DNA from: Rhizobium oryzihabitans
Lineage (GTDB): Bacteria; Pseudomonadota; Alphaproteobacteria; Rhizobiales; Rhizobiaceae
Length of the DNA: 64,000 bases
Reading direction: 5' to 3'
Assembly: GCF_010669145.1 (NCBI RefSeq)
Contig: NZ_CP048635.1
Location: 124,001 to 188,000, forward strand
Part shown: positions 29,093 through 38,246 of the stretch, one piece after another
How the letters are laid out: each line of letters starts with the position of its first letter
Position numbering within the stretch: position 1 is the first letter of the stretch
Position numbers and translations under genes: made by a program
Notes under the pieces: generated by a model
Told to the model about the DNA's origin: nothing
The model's database searches: none
Seen by the model: the letters and a program-made list of their open reading frames with translations, nothing else

Positions 29093-30585
29093 GCGGCTTC
29101 TCCCGCATCCGACGACAGGAGACGCATATACGCCTTCGCCGAGGTCGTCTCGACCGTCGCCCTCGGCAGATAGGGGTAGATGGACAGGTCCAGTCTGGGC
29201 GGCCGGCGTTCCACCCGGCACAGGATCAGATGCTTGACGGCGTCAAAGCCAATGGCGCCAAGCTGGATCGCCTGCTTCACCGCCGCATGCAGATCGGCGA
29301 GTTCGAAGCTCTCCAGCAGGCGGAGGACCTGCACGTACTCACGCCGGCCGTGCTTGGCCATGCGGCCTTCCATCAACCGGCGCAGCGTAGCGAACTCTTG
29401 CGGCAAGTCCCAGCCCTGGAGGGGCGCTGCCTGATCCAGCGAATTGATCTTCTGCTCGATCAGCGGCAGGTAATGGACAGGATCGAAGACGACGTCTTCC
29501 CGTTCCCAGCACCGAGGATGGCGGGCGATGATCTCGCCACGGCAACCGATGACCACTTCGTTGACATAGCCGCGCACCCACACATCCTGATGGCCATAGG
29601 CGACCGGGACGGAATAGTCGTTGGTCTTGTAGCGCACCAGCGACTGCGCCGTCACCTTGGCACTTGCCTGGTCGCAGGCATCAAATGGCGAGGCTGGCAA
29701 GGCGCGCATGGCAGCCAGATCGCGCCGCAAGCGCTCGCCGATCGTCTCGCTCTCGCCGCGCAGCCTGTCGCGCTGGCGCTTCCGGCACTGCTCCTCCAGA
29801 AAGGTGTTGAACGCCTCCCATGTCGCAAACTGCGGGATCGGCACCATGAAGTTGCGCCGGGCATAGCCGACGAGACCCTCGACGTTCCCCTTGTCGTTGC
29901 CCTTGCCGGGACGGCCATAGCGATCCCGGATAAGGTAGTGGGACAGGAAGCCGCTGAACAACGTCGCGCGCTTGCGGGTGCCGTCAGGCAAAATCTTCGC
30001 CACCAGGCAACGGTCGTTGTCGTAGACGATCGACTGTGGCACGGCCCCAAAGAAGGCAAATGCATGGATGTGGCCGTCGACCCAGGCCTCGGCCACCGCC
30101 GCCGGATAGGCCCGCACATAGCAGCCGTCGCTATGCGGCCGATCGAGCACGAAGAAGCGCGCCTTCTGCTCCACGCCGCCAATCACGACCGTCGCCTCAC
30201 CGAAGTCCGCCTGCGCATGGCCGGGCGGATGCGACAGCGGCACAAACACCTCTTGTCGGCGCTGATCCCGATCGCGCATATAATCCTTGATGATCGTGTA
30301 GCCGCCGGTGAACCCGCATTCGTCGCGCAGGCGGTCGAACACCCGCTTGGCCGTATGGCGCTGCTTGCGCGGCACCTTCAGGTCTTCATCGAGCCAATGG
30401 TCGATCGTCGAAACGAACGCATCAAGCTTCGGACGCCGGATCGGTGATCGCCGCTGATAGCCGGGCGGCGTCGAATAGGCCACCATCTTGGCCACGCTGT
30501 CGCGCGATATGTTGAAATACTTTGCTGCCTGACGCTGCGTCATCCCTTCGGAAACAGCCAGGCGAACCTTGAGGTATAATTCCAC
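29089..30585 (-). CDS. istA: IS21 transposase IstA
   Basis: The 498-residue DDE transposase has an N-terminal HTH (MTQRQAAKYFNISRDSVAKM). The rve core carries Asp in QADFGEA, Asp in IVYDNDR and Glu in NVEGLVGYARRNF. The C-terminal region is full length, so the element is probably still active or only recently inserted. It is co-transcribed and translationally coupled with istB. Confidence 0.93.
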   Translation of the reverse strand: MELYLKVRLAVSEGMTQRQAAKYFNISRDSVAKMVAYSTPPGYQRRSPIRRPKLDAFVSTIDHWLDEDLKVPRKQRHTAKRVFDRLRDECGFTGGYTIIKDYMRDRDQRRQEVFVPLSHPPGHAQADFGEATVVIGGVEQKARFFVLDRPHSDGCYVRAYPAAVAEAWVDGHIHAFAFFGAVPQSIVYDNDRCLVAKILPDGTRKRATLFSGFLSHYLIRDRYGRPGKGNDKGNVEGLVGYARRNFMVPIPQFATWEAFNTFLEEQCRKRQRDRLRGESETIGERLRRDLAAMRALPASPFDACDQASAKVTAQSLVRYKTNDYSVPVAYGHQDVWVRGYVNEVVIGCRGEIIARHPRCWEREDVVFDPVHYLPLIEQKINSLDQAAPLQGWDLPQEFATLRRLMEGRMAKHGRREYVQVLRLLESFELADLHAAVKQAIQLGAIGFDAVKHLILCRVERRPPRLDLSIYPYLPRATVETTSAKAYMRLLSSDAGEAA

Positions 30586-30655
30586 GGTGTAGATCCCCTG
30601 TCCCTCCTGCGATCATTGCAGAAAGGAAATAGGTGGCCGGATTTTACTCCGCCCG

Positions 30656-30994
30656 CAGAAGCATTATGCCGCCGCTACCGTGGACGACTTTTGCACCGCC
30701 GCTCTCAAGAAAGAAGTTCGGCAACGTCGATGCTTGCTTGCATTCTATAGGTTTGGACGTTCTAGCCATTGCGTGGGACAAGATGATGGTTGAACTCACT
30801 GGTGAAGCGAAAGGCCGTCAAACTCGGCTCGATCCCGCTCCCCCGCACCGATACTGCCAAACAGGAAGGGCGCTCGATCCATTTCTGGAGAGCGCCCTTC
30901 GCCAACCCGGACAGCACAGCGCGCGACAGGGTCACTGCGGCAAGGCCATCGAGAACGGGTGATGGACCATAGATGCGTTCATACGGCGTCGATT
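30656..30994. other. intergenic stretch between IS21 and the HTH gene
   Basis: I found no convincing gene here. A 78-codon leftward frame (30762-30998) starts with TTG overlapping the stop of the HTH gene, but it has no recognisable domain. A hairpin GGGCGCTCGATCCATTTCTGGAGAGCGCCC (about 30869-30899, GGGCGCTC with GAGCGCCC) is terminator-like for leftward transcription from the HTH gene. The missing part of the acyltransferase is not here. Confidence 0.5.
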
Positions 30995-31768
30995 TCAAGT
31001 CCTCCTGATGATCGACCCGATGTCGCCGAATTCCATGTTGGACAGGACGACACTCCTCCTATCCACGAAGACATGATTACGTTTGACGGCACCCGGATCG
31101 GTGAGCTTGGGAGTGATTGAAACGATTGACACCTTCCACTCGGGAATCTTGGGCTGGGGGGCGTCCATCACACCGCTTAGAACAGTGAGGCCCCGCCTCT
31201 CGAGTTCGGCCACGCAAGCAAGAATGTCGCCATACAGTTTCCGTCGAGAGGGCGACTCTTCCCCTTCGATCTGAATGTCCCCACTCAGCGAAAAGGACGC
31301 AAAATCCAGCCACTCTATCAGATTGGCGATGTCCTGGTCATAAACCTCTGGAACCTCCGGCCGGTGCACAAGGAAGGCCTGGCAAGATATGGCTTCACGA
31401 ACCGCGCGCTGCGTCTTCATGGCCGACACCGGAACCCGCTCGACATTCCCAAACGTGTCGATCATCTCTTGAGCGGCCTTTTCAGCGCTCAAAGGGGTCC
31501 GAGGAGCGTGAAACGCACCGCTTTCGTATCCAAGAGCCTGAGCGATCCGGTCCAGGGCTTCTTCGCTTACCCGCTCGCCCCTTTCGACACGTTCGACAGT
31601 GGAAACTGAGACCGTCGAGAAGTCGGCTAGCGTGGAAACTTTCCAACCTCTCATCTGCCGCACCCATCTGACGACAAGCGCCACGAGCTCTCTTGGCGGA
31701 ACTGCTGGCACATCGGCTTCCCCGCGGGGCATCTGGGTGACTTTGTCGAGTAGTTCTTCTACGTTCAT
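30995..31768 (-). CDS. XRE-type helix-turn-helix protein with unknown C-terminal domain
   Basis: The 257-residue product has an N-terminal Cro/CI-like HTH at about residues 30-85 (RGWKVSTLADFSTVSVSTVERVERGER). The roughly 150-residue C-terminal part contains ISCQAFLVHRPEVPEVYDQD and a segment rich in Glu/Leu, then a beta-rich end. The C-terminus is not a known ligand domain I can name. It could be a regulator of the island or an antitoxin-like protein. A good GGAGAA precedes the start. Confidence 0.65.
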   Translation of the reverse strand: MNVEELLDKVTQMPRGEADVPAVPPRELVALVVRWVRQMRGWKVSTLADFSTVSVSTVERVERGERVSEEALDRIAQALGYESGAFHAPRTPLSAEKAAQEMIDTFGNVERVPVSAMKTQRAVREAISCQAFLVHRPEVPEVYDQDIANLIEWLDFASFSLSGDIQIEGEESPSRRKLYGDILACVAELERRGLTVLSGVMDAPQPKIPEWKVSIVSITPKLTDPGAVKRNHVFVDRRSVVLSNMEFGDIGSIIRRT

Positions 31769-31965
31769 GGCATTCTCCTTTGATTAGGGAGAACATGCCT
31801 CAACCCCGACGTGGAAAAGAGGCCTTAAAATCCTTCAGTAGACGTTTTGGGTAAGGAGCTAAACGCCACATTGCCTTGCGTGGCCGTCGCAAGCGGCGCG
31901 ACGAACCTCTTCGCGGCCGCGCCGACTATAACCCGCATTTGCAACAGCACTCTCAAGCAACGACA

Positions 31966-32355
31966 TTACCGCTTAGCCCTAAAGTAAATCCAGCTTCGAG
32001 CAACGTATTCGTTCAGAGTGCAGTACCAAATGTCAGCATGGTTATGAAATCGCGACCGAACTAGTTGTCCGAAGAACCTCGCTGACATCTCATGCGGATC
32101 GCCATTAGGATAGAGGGCGACGCACGCGTGCCAGATTGCTTGAAGGGGCGTTCCTTCCCAGTTTGCGCCAGGAAGCCAGCTGGCGACGTGCACCTCATCC
32201 TGTCTTTGGTTAGCAATCAATGTATCGACGTATGCCGATGCAGTAGCGACAGCGGATGACCCCATGCGGCCAACGATCTGGTTGTAATAAACTAAAAAAT
32301 TCGCAGACAAAGGAGGCATAGTTTTTTCGTCGATTGTCCGAAGCATCTTCCCCAT
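31966..32355 (-). CDS. hypothetical protein
   Basis: The 129-residue product has aromatic-rich sequence (SANFLVYYNQIVGRMGSSAV, then WLPGANWEGTPLQAIWHACV and YPNGDPHEMSARFFGQLVRS) that reads like a real folded protein rather than a shadow frame. No family is recognised. A start three codons later has a better SD (GGGGA). It is divergent from the GIY-YIG-like gene, with about 100 AT-rich bases between them. Confidence 0.5.
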   Translation of the reverse strand: MGKMLRTIDEKTMPPLSANFLVYYNQIVGRMGSSAVATASAYVDTLIANQRQDEVHVASWLPGANWEGTPLQAIWHACVALYPNGDPHEMSARFFGQLVRSRFHNHADIWYCTLNEYVARSWIYFRAKR

Positions 32356-32455
32356 CCCATTGGCGATTATGTGGATTTTGTGGTTGCATATTTATAAAAA
32401 CCAGCGAAAAAAACTAGTCGTTTGGTTGAATTTCAATAATTGAGACGATCACATT

Positions 32456-32989
32456 ATGCGTTACTACCTTTACGGAGGCTATGAGCTTCCAAGAGATCAT
32501 GGCCGAGTGATATTGGGCGACATCGATCAGCGCCAAGCTTTTTGGGAGGATGTCGAATATTCTGTCCCTGGCCTAAGTGACGCCTGCGGGTGCTATGTGT
32601 TTGGTATCCGAGTCGGAGGCGGCACAAAACCATGGTACGTTGGAAAGGCAGAACGTCAGTCGTTCAAGCGTGAAAGCCTGACGATGGACAAGCTTACGAA
32701 ATACGAATCCGCAATGAAGCTTGTCGGCAAAGGGACACCGCTTCTTTACTTCTACGCGCGGACAACGAAGGCGAGGCATGCTTTTTCCACCCCTTCGAGG
32801 TCCAAACACAGGGACGTATCCTACCTTGAGAAGCTATTGATCTCACACGCCTTGCAGCGAAACAAAAACCTCATCAATAAGGTAGAAACCAAGCTGCTAC
32901 GCGAAATGATCGTACCGGGAATGATCAACACGCCTGCAGGATCGCTTACAGCCGCCGCACGCGAGATGCAAACGCTAATGGGTTATTGA
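32456..32989 (+). CDS. GIY-YIG-like nuclease-domain protein
   Basis: The 177-residue product has GCYVFGIR at about residues 45-52 followed by KPWYVGKAERQSFKRES, a good fit to the GIY and YIG strands of the GIY-YIG nuclease fold with the catalytic Tyr residues. Downstream SYLEKLLISHALQRNKNLIN may supply the metal-binding Glu and the Asn that close the active site. Such small proteins occur in mobile elements and defence islands. Target and role are unknown. No strong SD is visible. Confidence 0.6.
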   Translation: MRYYLYGGYELPRDHGRVILGDIDQRQAFWEDVEYSVPGLSDACGCYVFGIRVGGGTKPWYVGKAERQSFKRESLTMDKLTKYESAMKLVGKGTPLLYFYARTTKARHAFSTPSRSKHRDVSYLEKLLISHALQRNKNLINKVETKLLREMIVPGMINTPAGSLTAAAREMQTLMGY

Positions 32990-33050
32990 ACGCTCTTGGG
33001 GGCTGCCAGTATCACAGCAATCCAACAACGGGTATGTCGTCAAATCAGCC

Positions 33051-33425
33051 TCAGGCGTCGTCGATCTGATCCGGCAAGTAACGCTCCTGCTGGGTCGGCG
33101 AGGTCTTAACCGTGAGACGACAGCTCTGCACGTGAGATCGCGATACGCCGTGGCGAATACAGTTCAGAGGTAGATGGCGGCCGTACCAGAACTTCGTAGC
33201 GTGACGCAACCGGCTACGAAACGGCCGAGTTGCCCGTCTGTCGATCTCCAGCTTCAGCCGCGCGATCAATGCCTCGGAATGCGATACGAGTGCTTTTGCA
33301 CTGGCGGCTTCGGCCTTGGCGGTCGCCGCTTCTGCTTCGGCTGCAACACGCCGGGCGCGTTCCTGGGCCAGCAGTGCAAGGGCACTGGCAAGGTCGTCCG
33401 GAAGCTCTTCAGTCGTATTGCTCAT
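33051..33425 (-). pseudogene. IS66-family tnpC, truncated after the N-terminal coiled coil
   Basis: The first 64 residues match the IS66 TnpC start, with an Ala/Glu-rich coiled coil and ALVSHSEALIARLKLEIDRR. After position about 33234 the frame reads into unrelated sequence. Normal TnpC is about 500 residues with a DDE core, so the transposase is dead. It lies 45 bases after tnpB as in intact IS66 elements. Confidence 0.75.
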
Positions 33426-33470
33426 GACAGGATGGAATCATATTCGAGCCTGTCATTCCAGTGTTTTTGC

Positions 33471-33818
33471 TTATCCGGCTGACGTCGGCCGCCAGGTCTT
33501 TTGCGGCATCCGCCAGTCGATACCTTCCAGCAGATAACCGAGCTGCGCAGGTGTGATCACCACCGTGCCATCGGCCGCTGATGGCCAGATGAAGCGGCCA
33601 CGCTCCAGCTTCTTCGTGAACAGGCAAGCGCCCTGGCCGTCATGCCAGATCACCTTGATCAGGCCACCGCCGCAGCCGCGGAATACGAACAGGTGTCCAC
33701 ACATCGGGTCACGCTTCAGCGCCTCCTGCACCATCAACGACAGACCGGGGAAGCCCTTGCGCATGTCCGTATAGCCCGTGGCCAGCCAGACCTTCACGCC
33801 AACAGGAACCGGGATCAT
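33471..33818 (-). CDS. tnpB: IS66 accessory protein TnpB
   Basis: The 115-residue protein is a standard IS66 Orf2, with VKVWLATGYTDMRKGFPGLS, FVFRGCGGGLIKVIWHDGQG and a conserved C-terminus WRPTSAG. The start at 33818 overlaps the tnpA stop (ATGA); an upstream in-frame start would lie inside tnpA. The protein is needed for IS66 transposition, but its biochemical role is unclear. Here it is stranded beside a truncated tnpC. Confidence 0.88.
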   Translation of the reverse strand: MIPVPVGVKVWLATGYTDMRKGFPGLSLMVQEALKRDPMCGHLFVFRGCGGGLIKVIWHDGQGACLFTKKLERGRFIWPSAADGTVVITPAQLGYLLEGIDWRMPQKTWRPTSAG

Positions 33819-34222
33819 CGCAGACCCAATACGCAATCGAGAATCCGGCCAAGGGCATCCGTATCGATGTCGCTATCCACGCGCACGCGCCGACCCCGTC
33901 CAAGCTCGATTGTCACATCGCTACGCTTCCGACGAGGATGGGATGTGGTGGGCGATTCCGGTTGAACGGGAGAGACTGTCGAAGCGGCCTCGGACACGAT
34001 CACCGGCACCAAAGTCGCCGTATCAGCCCTTGGCTCTTCGATCCGGCAAAGCTCTTTGCGCCAACGGAACAACTGGCTGACATGGATGCCGGCCGCGCGG
34101 GCAATCTCGGAGATGACCGCGTCTGGCTCAAAGCAGGCAGCGACCAGGCGCTCTTTATCTTCGCGTGACCAGCGACGGCGGCGCTCGACAGACGTGATCA
34201 CCTCAATTGGATGCTTCGTCAT
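33815..34222 (-). CDS. tnpA: IS66 TnpA, HTH DNA-binding protein
   Basis: The 135-residue protein has an N-terminal HTH (RWSREDKERLVAACFEPDAV, then EIARAAGIHVSQLFRWRKEL) typical of IS66/IS3 OrfA. A variable Pro/Ser linker and a C-terminal VTIELGRGRRVRVDSDIDTD follow. It begins about 80 bases inside the IS66 right end. Confidence 0.85.
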   Translation of the reverse strand: MTKHPIEVITSVERRRRWSREDKERLVAACFEPDAVISEIARAAGIHVSQLFRWRKELCRIEEPRADTATLVPVIVSEAASTVSPVQPESPTTSHPRRKRSDVTIELGRGRRVRVDSDIDTDALGRILDCVLGLR

Positions 34223-34386
34223 ATGACTACTCCTGGTGTTACCACTAGGACTGGCAGTCAGAAGCCCTCTATCGCAAGACGGCCTTCACCGTGGGCTTAC
34301 TGTCAAACCCGGTGTGGCGGCTTTCCATATTGCGCGTGGGATTTGACGCGATAGCATGCATCTGAAAGCGAACGGGGGCAGAGGTC

Positions 34387-36123
34387 GTGTTTCAGCGTAT
34401 TCTATTGGTAGCGGTTACGGCATCCATCGCTTGTGCCGGGGTCTCACATGCGGACATCACCCTTGAGCGTGTTCCAATTGACGGCTCTTCACCTGTTCTC
34501 CTGCTGAAGGGTGAGTTCACGACATCGGACAATCCTGACCAACTTGCGCGTGAAGTCGCCGCAAGCGGTGCCAAGCTGATCACCTTCAACAGCAACGGCG
34601 GCAACGTCGCTACGGCGATGGCGTATGGGAGGATGATCAGATCGCTCGGTCTATCGACGCTGCAGCTCCGGTCCGCCGAATGCGCGTCAGCCTGTGCACT
34701 CGCTTTCGTCGGAGGCGTGAACCGGCAGGCAGAGCCCGGCGCGATCGGTGTGCACCAATCCTCTTTCTCCCCGGAAACGATTGTCGAGGGGCACACTGCA
34801 GTCGCTGCGGTTCAGGCACTGACCGCCCAGATCATGACGTACCTTGTGGAGATGGATGTCGACCCGAAACTGCTCCAACTCAGCCTGTCCGTTCCCAGCA
34901 ACGACATGCGTTATCTCACCGCCAGTGAGATGCAGAGCTATAAAGTGACGTGGGGAAGTCTGGCCGACTTAACGGAATCCGCTGCTCCATCCAAGGCCGC
35001 ACCGACGGTGGTGCCTGCAACTCCACAAACCAATCAGGCCCATTTGCCAACAACAGAGGAAAAAGCATCGGCCTTTGTGACGGCGTACTACGACGCCTGG
35101 TCTCGTAGTAATTCAGAAGCGCTCGCCTTTATGGCCAGGGCGTATGCCAATACGGTCGAATTCTACGGGAAGACGACTCCAAAGGCGGCTCTGATTGACG
35201 AAAAACGTAACTTCGCGACCAGATGGCCAGTCCGCGCCTACAGCGTGCAGCCAGGCTCGACGAAGGTGACTTGCACGCAAACCTGCAAGGTTGACGGCAT
35301 TGTTGACTGGTACACGAAACGCGACGTCGGGAACCGTATTTCATCCGGCTCGGCCGAGTTCGCTCTGGTTTGGGACCAGAGGGCGGGCGTGATCATCTCC
35401 GAAACGAGCAAGGTTATCCAGACCGACAAGGGCGTCTCTCAACCTGTAGGTCTGATATCCCAATGGACGGAACAGAATAGTGCCTGCCGCGGCGGCAGCG
35501 GCGACCTGCCGGAAACAAACGCGGCCTGCGAACGACGCGAAGTCATCAGCAACAAGCTAGAGGCTGCAGGATGGTGTTATGGTCGTGAGGGAGAATATGG
35601 CTATCAGATGCGATGGCATGCCTGTGACTCGACATCCTATAAACAGGAAAGTGCGGTAGCGGTTTCTTCGAGCGCAACGTTCAAGCGGCCAGACCTTTCC
35701 GACTACCCGGCCCAAGGTCGTTTCTCAGGAAAGACTATAATGCCGGACTTCAAGGGGCGCGACCGCGAATTCAACAGTTTCAGAACCCGTATTCGAGACG
35801 GTATGCGTCAAGGGCCAAACTTCGCTGGCCGATATACCCTTATCCAGATCGGTTGTGGTACAGGGTGCTCATTCGTTATCGTCGCCAACAATCAAACGGG
35901 CCGCCCGGCGTCATTCCCACGTGGTGGCGAAGAACACATGTATCTGAGTTTGGACTTTCGCCGCGACAGCAGGCTGGTGGCCGCTCAGTGGCTGAACTAC
36001 GACACTAATACATGTGTGGTCGAGTTCTTCGATTTTGACCGAGATATTTGGAAACCGATCACCAAAACTGACGTCGGTAAAGACGATGCGTGCTATCGGA
36101 CGATCGCCGAAAACCTCCGTTGA
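34387..36123 (+). CDS. periplasmic ClpP-fold (COG3904-like) multi-domain protein
   Basis: The 578-residue product has a signal peptide (MFQRILLVAVTASIACAGVSHA). A ClpP/crotonase-like domain spans about residues 25-190: ITFNSNGGNVATAM is the oxyanion loop, SAECASACALAFVGG holds the putative nucleophile Ser, and GAIGVHQSS the His. After a Pro-rich linker there is an NTF2-like stretch (FVTAYYDAWSRSNSEALAFM). The C-terminal part carries Cys pairs and NFAGRYTLIQIGCGTGCSF. The start is GTG. It is probably an exported serine hydrolase or a catalytically dead relative. It follows the IS66 end by 86 bases and precedes a small SH3 protein. Confidence 0.65.
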   Translation: MFQRILLVAVTASIACAGVSHADITLERVPIDGSSPVLLLKGEFTTSDNPDQLAREVAASGAKLITFNSNGGNVATAMAYGRMIRSLGLSTLQLRSAECASACALAFVGGVNRQAEPGAIGVHQSSFSPETIVEGHTAVAAVQALTAQIMTYLVEMDVDPKLLQLSLSVPSNDMRYLTASEMQSYKVTWGSLADLTESAAPSKAAPTVVPATPQTNQAHLPTTEEKASAFVTAYYDAWSRSNSEALAFMARAYANTVEFYGKTTPKAALIDEKRNFATRWPVRAYSVQPGSTKVTCTQTCKVDGIVDWYTKRDVGNRISSGSAEFALVWDQRAGVIISETSKVIQTDKGVSQPVGLISQWTEQNSACRGGSGDLPETNAACERREVISNKLEAAGWCYGREGEYGYQMRWHACDSTSYKQESAVAVSSSATFKRPDLSDYPAQGRFSGKTIMPDFKGRDREFNSFRTRIRDGMRQGPNFAGRYTLIQIGCGTGCSFVIVANNQTGRPASFPRGGEEHMYLSLDFRRDSRLVAAQWLNYDTNTCVVEFFDFDRDIWKPITKTDVGKDDACYRTIAENLR

Positions 36124-36321
36124 GTTCAGTTTAGCGACGAACTTCCCGAGCTTAAAAACCACCTGGCTGCGTCCGGCCCGATCACGCACGCGCTCGCCGA
36201 AAGCCAAGAGCGACCGCCTGCCGGCCATGCATCATCGAAATTAACCATTAAGTTGAGAGTGGCCGCTATTGCTACTTGCAGAGCATTTTAGCCATCGGCA
36301 ATATGCCGTGGGGGCTCTTCT

Positions 36322-36999
36322 ATGAAAAAAAGATACTGGCTGCTTTGTGGACTCATCCTCTTCGGCATTTCGAAATTGGGGGAAACACCGTCGAAGTCCG
36401 GCGTAACAACACCATCGCCAAGCTTTTCGACTGGTGCGCGAGTCCCGGAACCTCCGCCGTCGACGGTGATTGACCAACAACCCGCCTCCCCTTCAGCAAC
36501 AACCGCTTCACCACGAGATGAGACGCCCACTTCGCCGAATTTCACAGAAATACGAACCAAGTTTGTCAACGGAAACGGTGTCGCACTGCGCGATGCGCCA
36601 AACCCAAAATCTCAAATCATTGATAGACTGGATCGAGGACGAAAAGTGGACCTCCTTCAGTCGGAGGCACAATGGTCCCGGGTCAAAGATGTTCTGACTC
36701 AAAAAGAAGGATGGGTCGCAACCAGGTTTTTGCAGGATGACAACCCAAAACGGGAGGAAATCTCAAAACCGTCGGAACCAAAGAGTAAGCCTCCACCGAC
36801 ACTATCACCCACCATCATCATCCAGCGGATCATTGCAGAATCTCTTGCCAACTATCCCGGCACGTGCGCCTGTCCCTACAGCACAGATCGTAGGGGCCGA
36901 AGATGCGGCAACCGAAGTGCATATTCTAAGCCTGGCGGTTATGCGCCAGTCTGTTTTGCACAGGACGTTACGAAATCGATGATTGAAGCCTATCGCTGA
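36322..36999 (+). CDS. exported SH3-domain protein with Cys-rich tail
   Basis: The 225-residue protein has a short hydrophobic N-terminus (MKKRYWLLCGLILFGISKLG) and a Pro/Ser/Thr-rich low-complexity linker. A bacterial SH3 domain follows (VNGNGVALRDAPNPKSQIID to QKEGWVATRFL, about 82-140). The Cys-rich tail contains CACPYSTDRRGRRCGNRSAY and GGYAPVCF. I recall this tail recurring in small rhizobial proteins near mobile DNA, but its function is unknown. It probably binds the cell wall or envelope. Confidence 0.65.
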   Translation: MKKRYWLLCGLILFGISKLGETPSKSGVTTPSPSFSTGARVPEPPPSTVIDQQPASPSATTASPRDETPTSPNFTEIRTKFVNGNGVALRDAPNPKSQIIDRLDRGRKVDLLQSEAQWSRVKDVLTQKEGWVATRFLQDDNPKREEISKPSEPKSKPPPTLSPTIIIQRIIAESLANYPGTCACPYSTDRRGRRCGNRSAYSKPGGYAPVCFAQDVTKSMIEAYR

Positions 37000-37005
37000 C
37001 CCATT

Positions 37006-37205
37006 GTAACCGGTGTTCCGATCACACATTGTCCTCGCCGCCCTAATCTGTGATCGCCTTTCCATGGACAAGCAACGGGAGTTTCTCCATGGAGAATACA
37101 TTGGAGGTTCTCACGACGAGGAAGTCTGGACTTGAGGTTCACCGGCAGTGGCCGGACGAGGTCAAGGCTCAGATCGTTTCGGAGAGCCTCCCGCCCGGCG
37201 CGAAA
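37006..37205 (+). mobile_element. scrap of a second IS66-family element (terminus plus tnpA start)
   Basis: GTAACCGGTGTTCCGATCAC at 37006 resembles an IS66 terminus. A short frame from 37090 encodes MENTLEVLTTRKSGLEVHRQ followed by WPDEVKAQIVSESLPPGA, the start of an IS66 TnpA HTH, and then loses similarity at about 37205. The rest of the element is gone. Nothing was recognised between 37206 and 37342. Confidence 0.5.
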
Positions 37206-37342
37206 TTTCTCTGTGTCGTCGACGGTCTTCGAACTTCTGACAGCGTCGATTTCGATAGTCGCCGCGCAGTCCAGACATGCGGCGTGAGCGCTCAGTCCAA
37301 AAAATATGAAAGCCCCAGAGGATCAACTCTGGGGCTGCGATC

Positions 37343-37815
37343 TTAGTAGCAGTAGAACGATGCAAGAAAGGGGCTACACCGCGCATCATTCTCTCCTGTG
37401 CCCGCGAGAAGAGCCCTAAACGACTGCGGATGAGTTTTGATCAAACGCTGAAGAACCTCGGCATCGAACGCTCCCATGGGTTCACCGTCAGGGCCTCCCA
37501 AGTCCCACATCGGCAGCGATTCTTCCCAGATCACATCGGCGTAGCGGCCCAACCAACCACCATCGGGCGCATCCTCGAAAGTCAGCGACCCGTTCTTGCG
37601 CACGGTAACGATGTCGCCGAGGTTTGCAGGGTGCTTTCCTAGCCAATCGATCACTTGATCATAGATTTCGTCAGGTCCACCCACGAAGCTGATATGGAAG
37701 CGGTTCCCATTTTGCTGCTCAGGGATACTTCCTGCGCCAGTTGGAGCTACCGGGGGATATTCTGACCGCGAGTGTCGTCTGGACGACCGATACTGGTGAT
37801 ATCGAGATTGGGCAT
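37343..37815 (-). pseudogene. hypothetical protein, frame broken at 37752-37756
   Basis: From an ATG at 37815 with AGGAG upstream the frame reads PNLDITSIGRPDDTRGQNIP, then hits a stop. Adding one base in the G5 run 37752-37756 joins it to VAPTGAGSIPEQQNGNRFHI and on through VGGPDEIYDQVIDWLGKHPA to the stop at 37343, giving 157 residues. The repaired protein is acidic, with no signal peptide and no recognised domain. The clean join and good SD argue that it is a real gene and that the break is an assembly error. Confidence 0.55.
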
Positions 37816-38246
37816 GATGTCTCCTTGTTTGCCGTTAACCATCGTCGTCTTCGACGACGTATAGGTTCGGCTAAAGAGACGTCTTCTGCCTGAGAAACCC
37901 CGATAGTAAGCTTGGCAATAATCGCTACGTCCCAGACCCGGAGCGCTTTAATTGCAACCGACTGGTCAAGCGCCGGGATATGATTTCGGTGCTGCTGCGC
38001 ATGCTGCATAGCTCATATCCTCCTTCTCTGCGACGTTGCCCGGTTACCAATATCAATCCAACTGGAGCACATCGGCACAACGCCTGCAAGCAGAAAAATC
38101 GGAGTAAGCCTTTGTAAGTGTTGATAATAAAATGTTCAAAAATGGGATTCGCTGCATATCCAAGGTGTTAGCAAGCACGTTAGTTTTGCGCTAACCATAT
38201 TTGGAGCTATGGAGAAAGCTGCGCTGCTTGTCTCGTTGCAGAAGCG
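37816..38246. other. gene-poor stretch
   Basis: No convincing coding frame was found in these 430 bases. The middle is AT-rich (38100-38180, with GTTAGCAAGCACGTTAGTTTTGCGCTAAC forming an imperfect inverted GTTAGC/GCTAAC repeat at about 38167-38195). Confidence 0.4.

Larger units (their letters stand above)
28204..30655 (-). mobile_element. complete IS21-family insertion sequence
   Basis: The element contains istA and istB overlapping by four bases. Its left end holds two copies of a repeat, CGGAGTAAAAACCGGCCAC (28215) and CGGAGCAAAAGTCGGCCAC (28235). Its right end has the inverted copy GTGGCCGGATTTTACTCCGCC (30633-30653). Such multiple terminal repeats are the transposase-binding sites of IS21 elements. 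A convincing target duplication was not seen: AGCAT occurs near both flanks but not at consistent termini. This agrees with loss of flanking DNA. It marks the left edge of the accessory island. Confidence 0.85.
33234..34300 (-). mobile_element. IS66-family element remnant with one intact end
   Basis: The element has tnpA and tnpB whole, tnpC cut at about 33234, and a typical IS66 terminus GTAAGCCCACGGTGAAGGCC on the minus strand ending at 34300. The other end is missing. The junction at about 33234 marks an old deletion or insertion. Confidence 0.75.

Noticed and set aside
29077..30447. 456-codon rightward frame across istA
   Set aside because: It is antisense to a complete, motif-bearing IS21 transposase.
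37719..38009. 96-codon leftward frame
   Set aside because: It overlaps the repaired hypothetical gene (37343-37815), lacks an SD, and has low-complexity Arg content.
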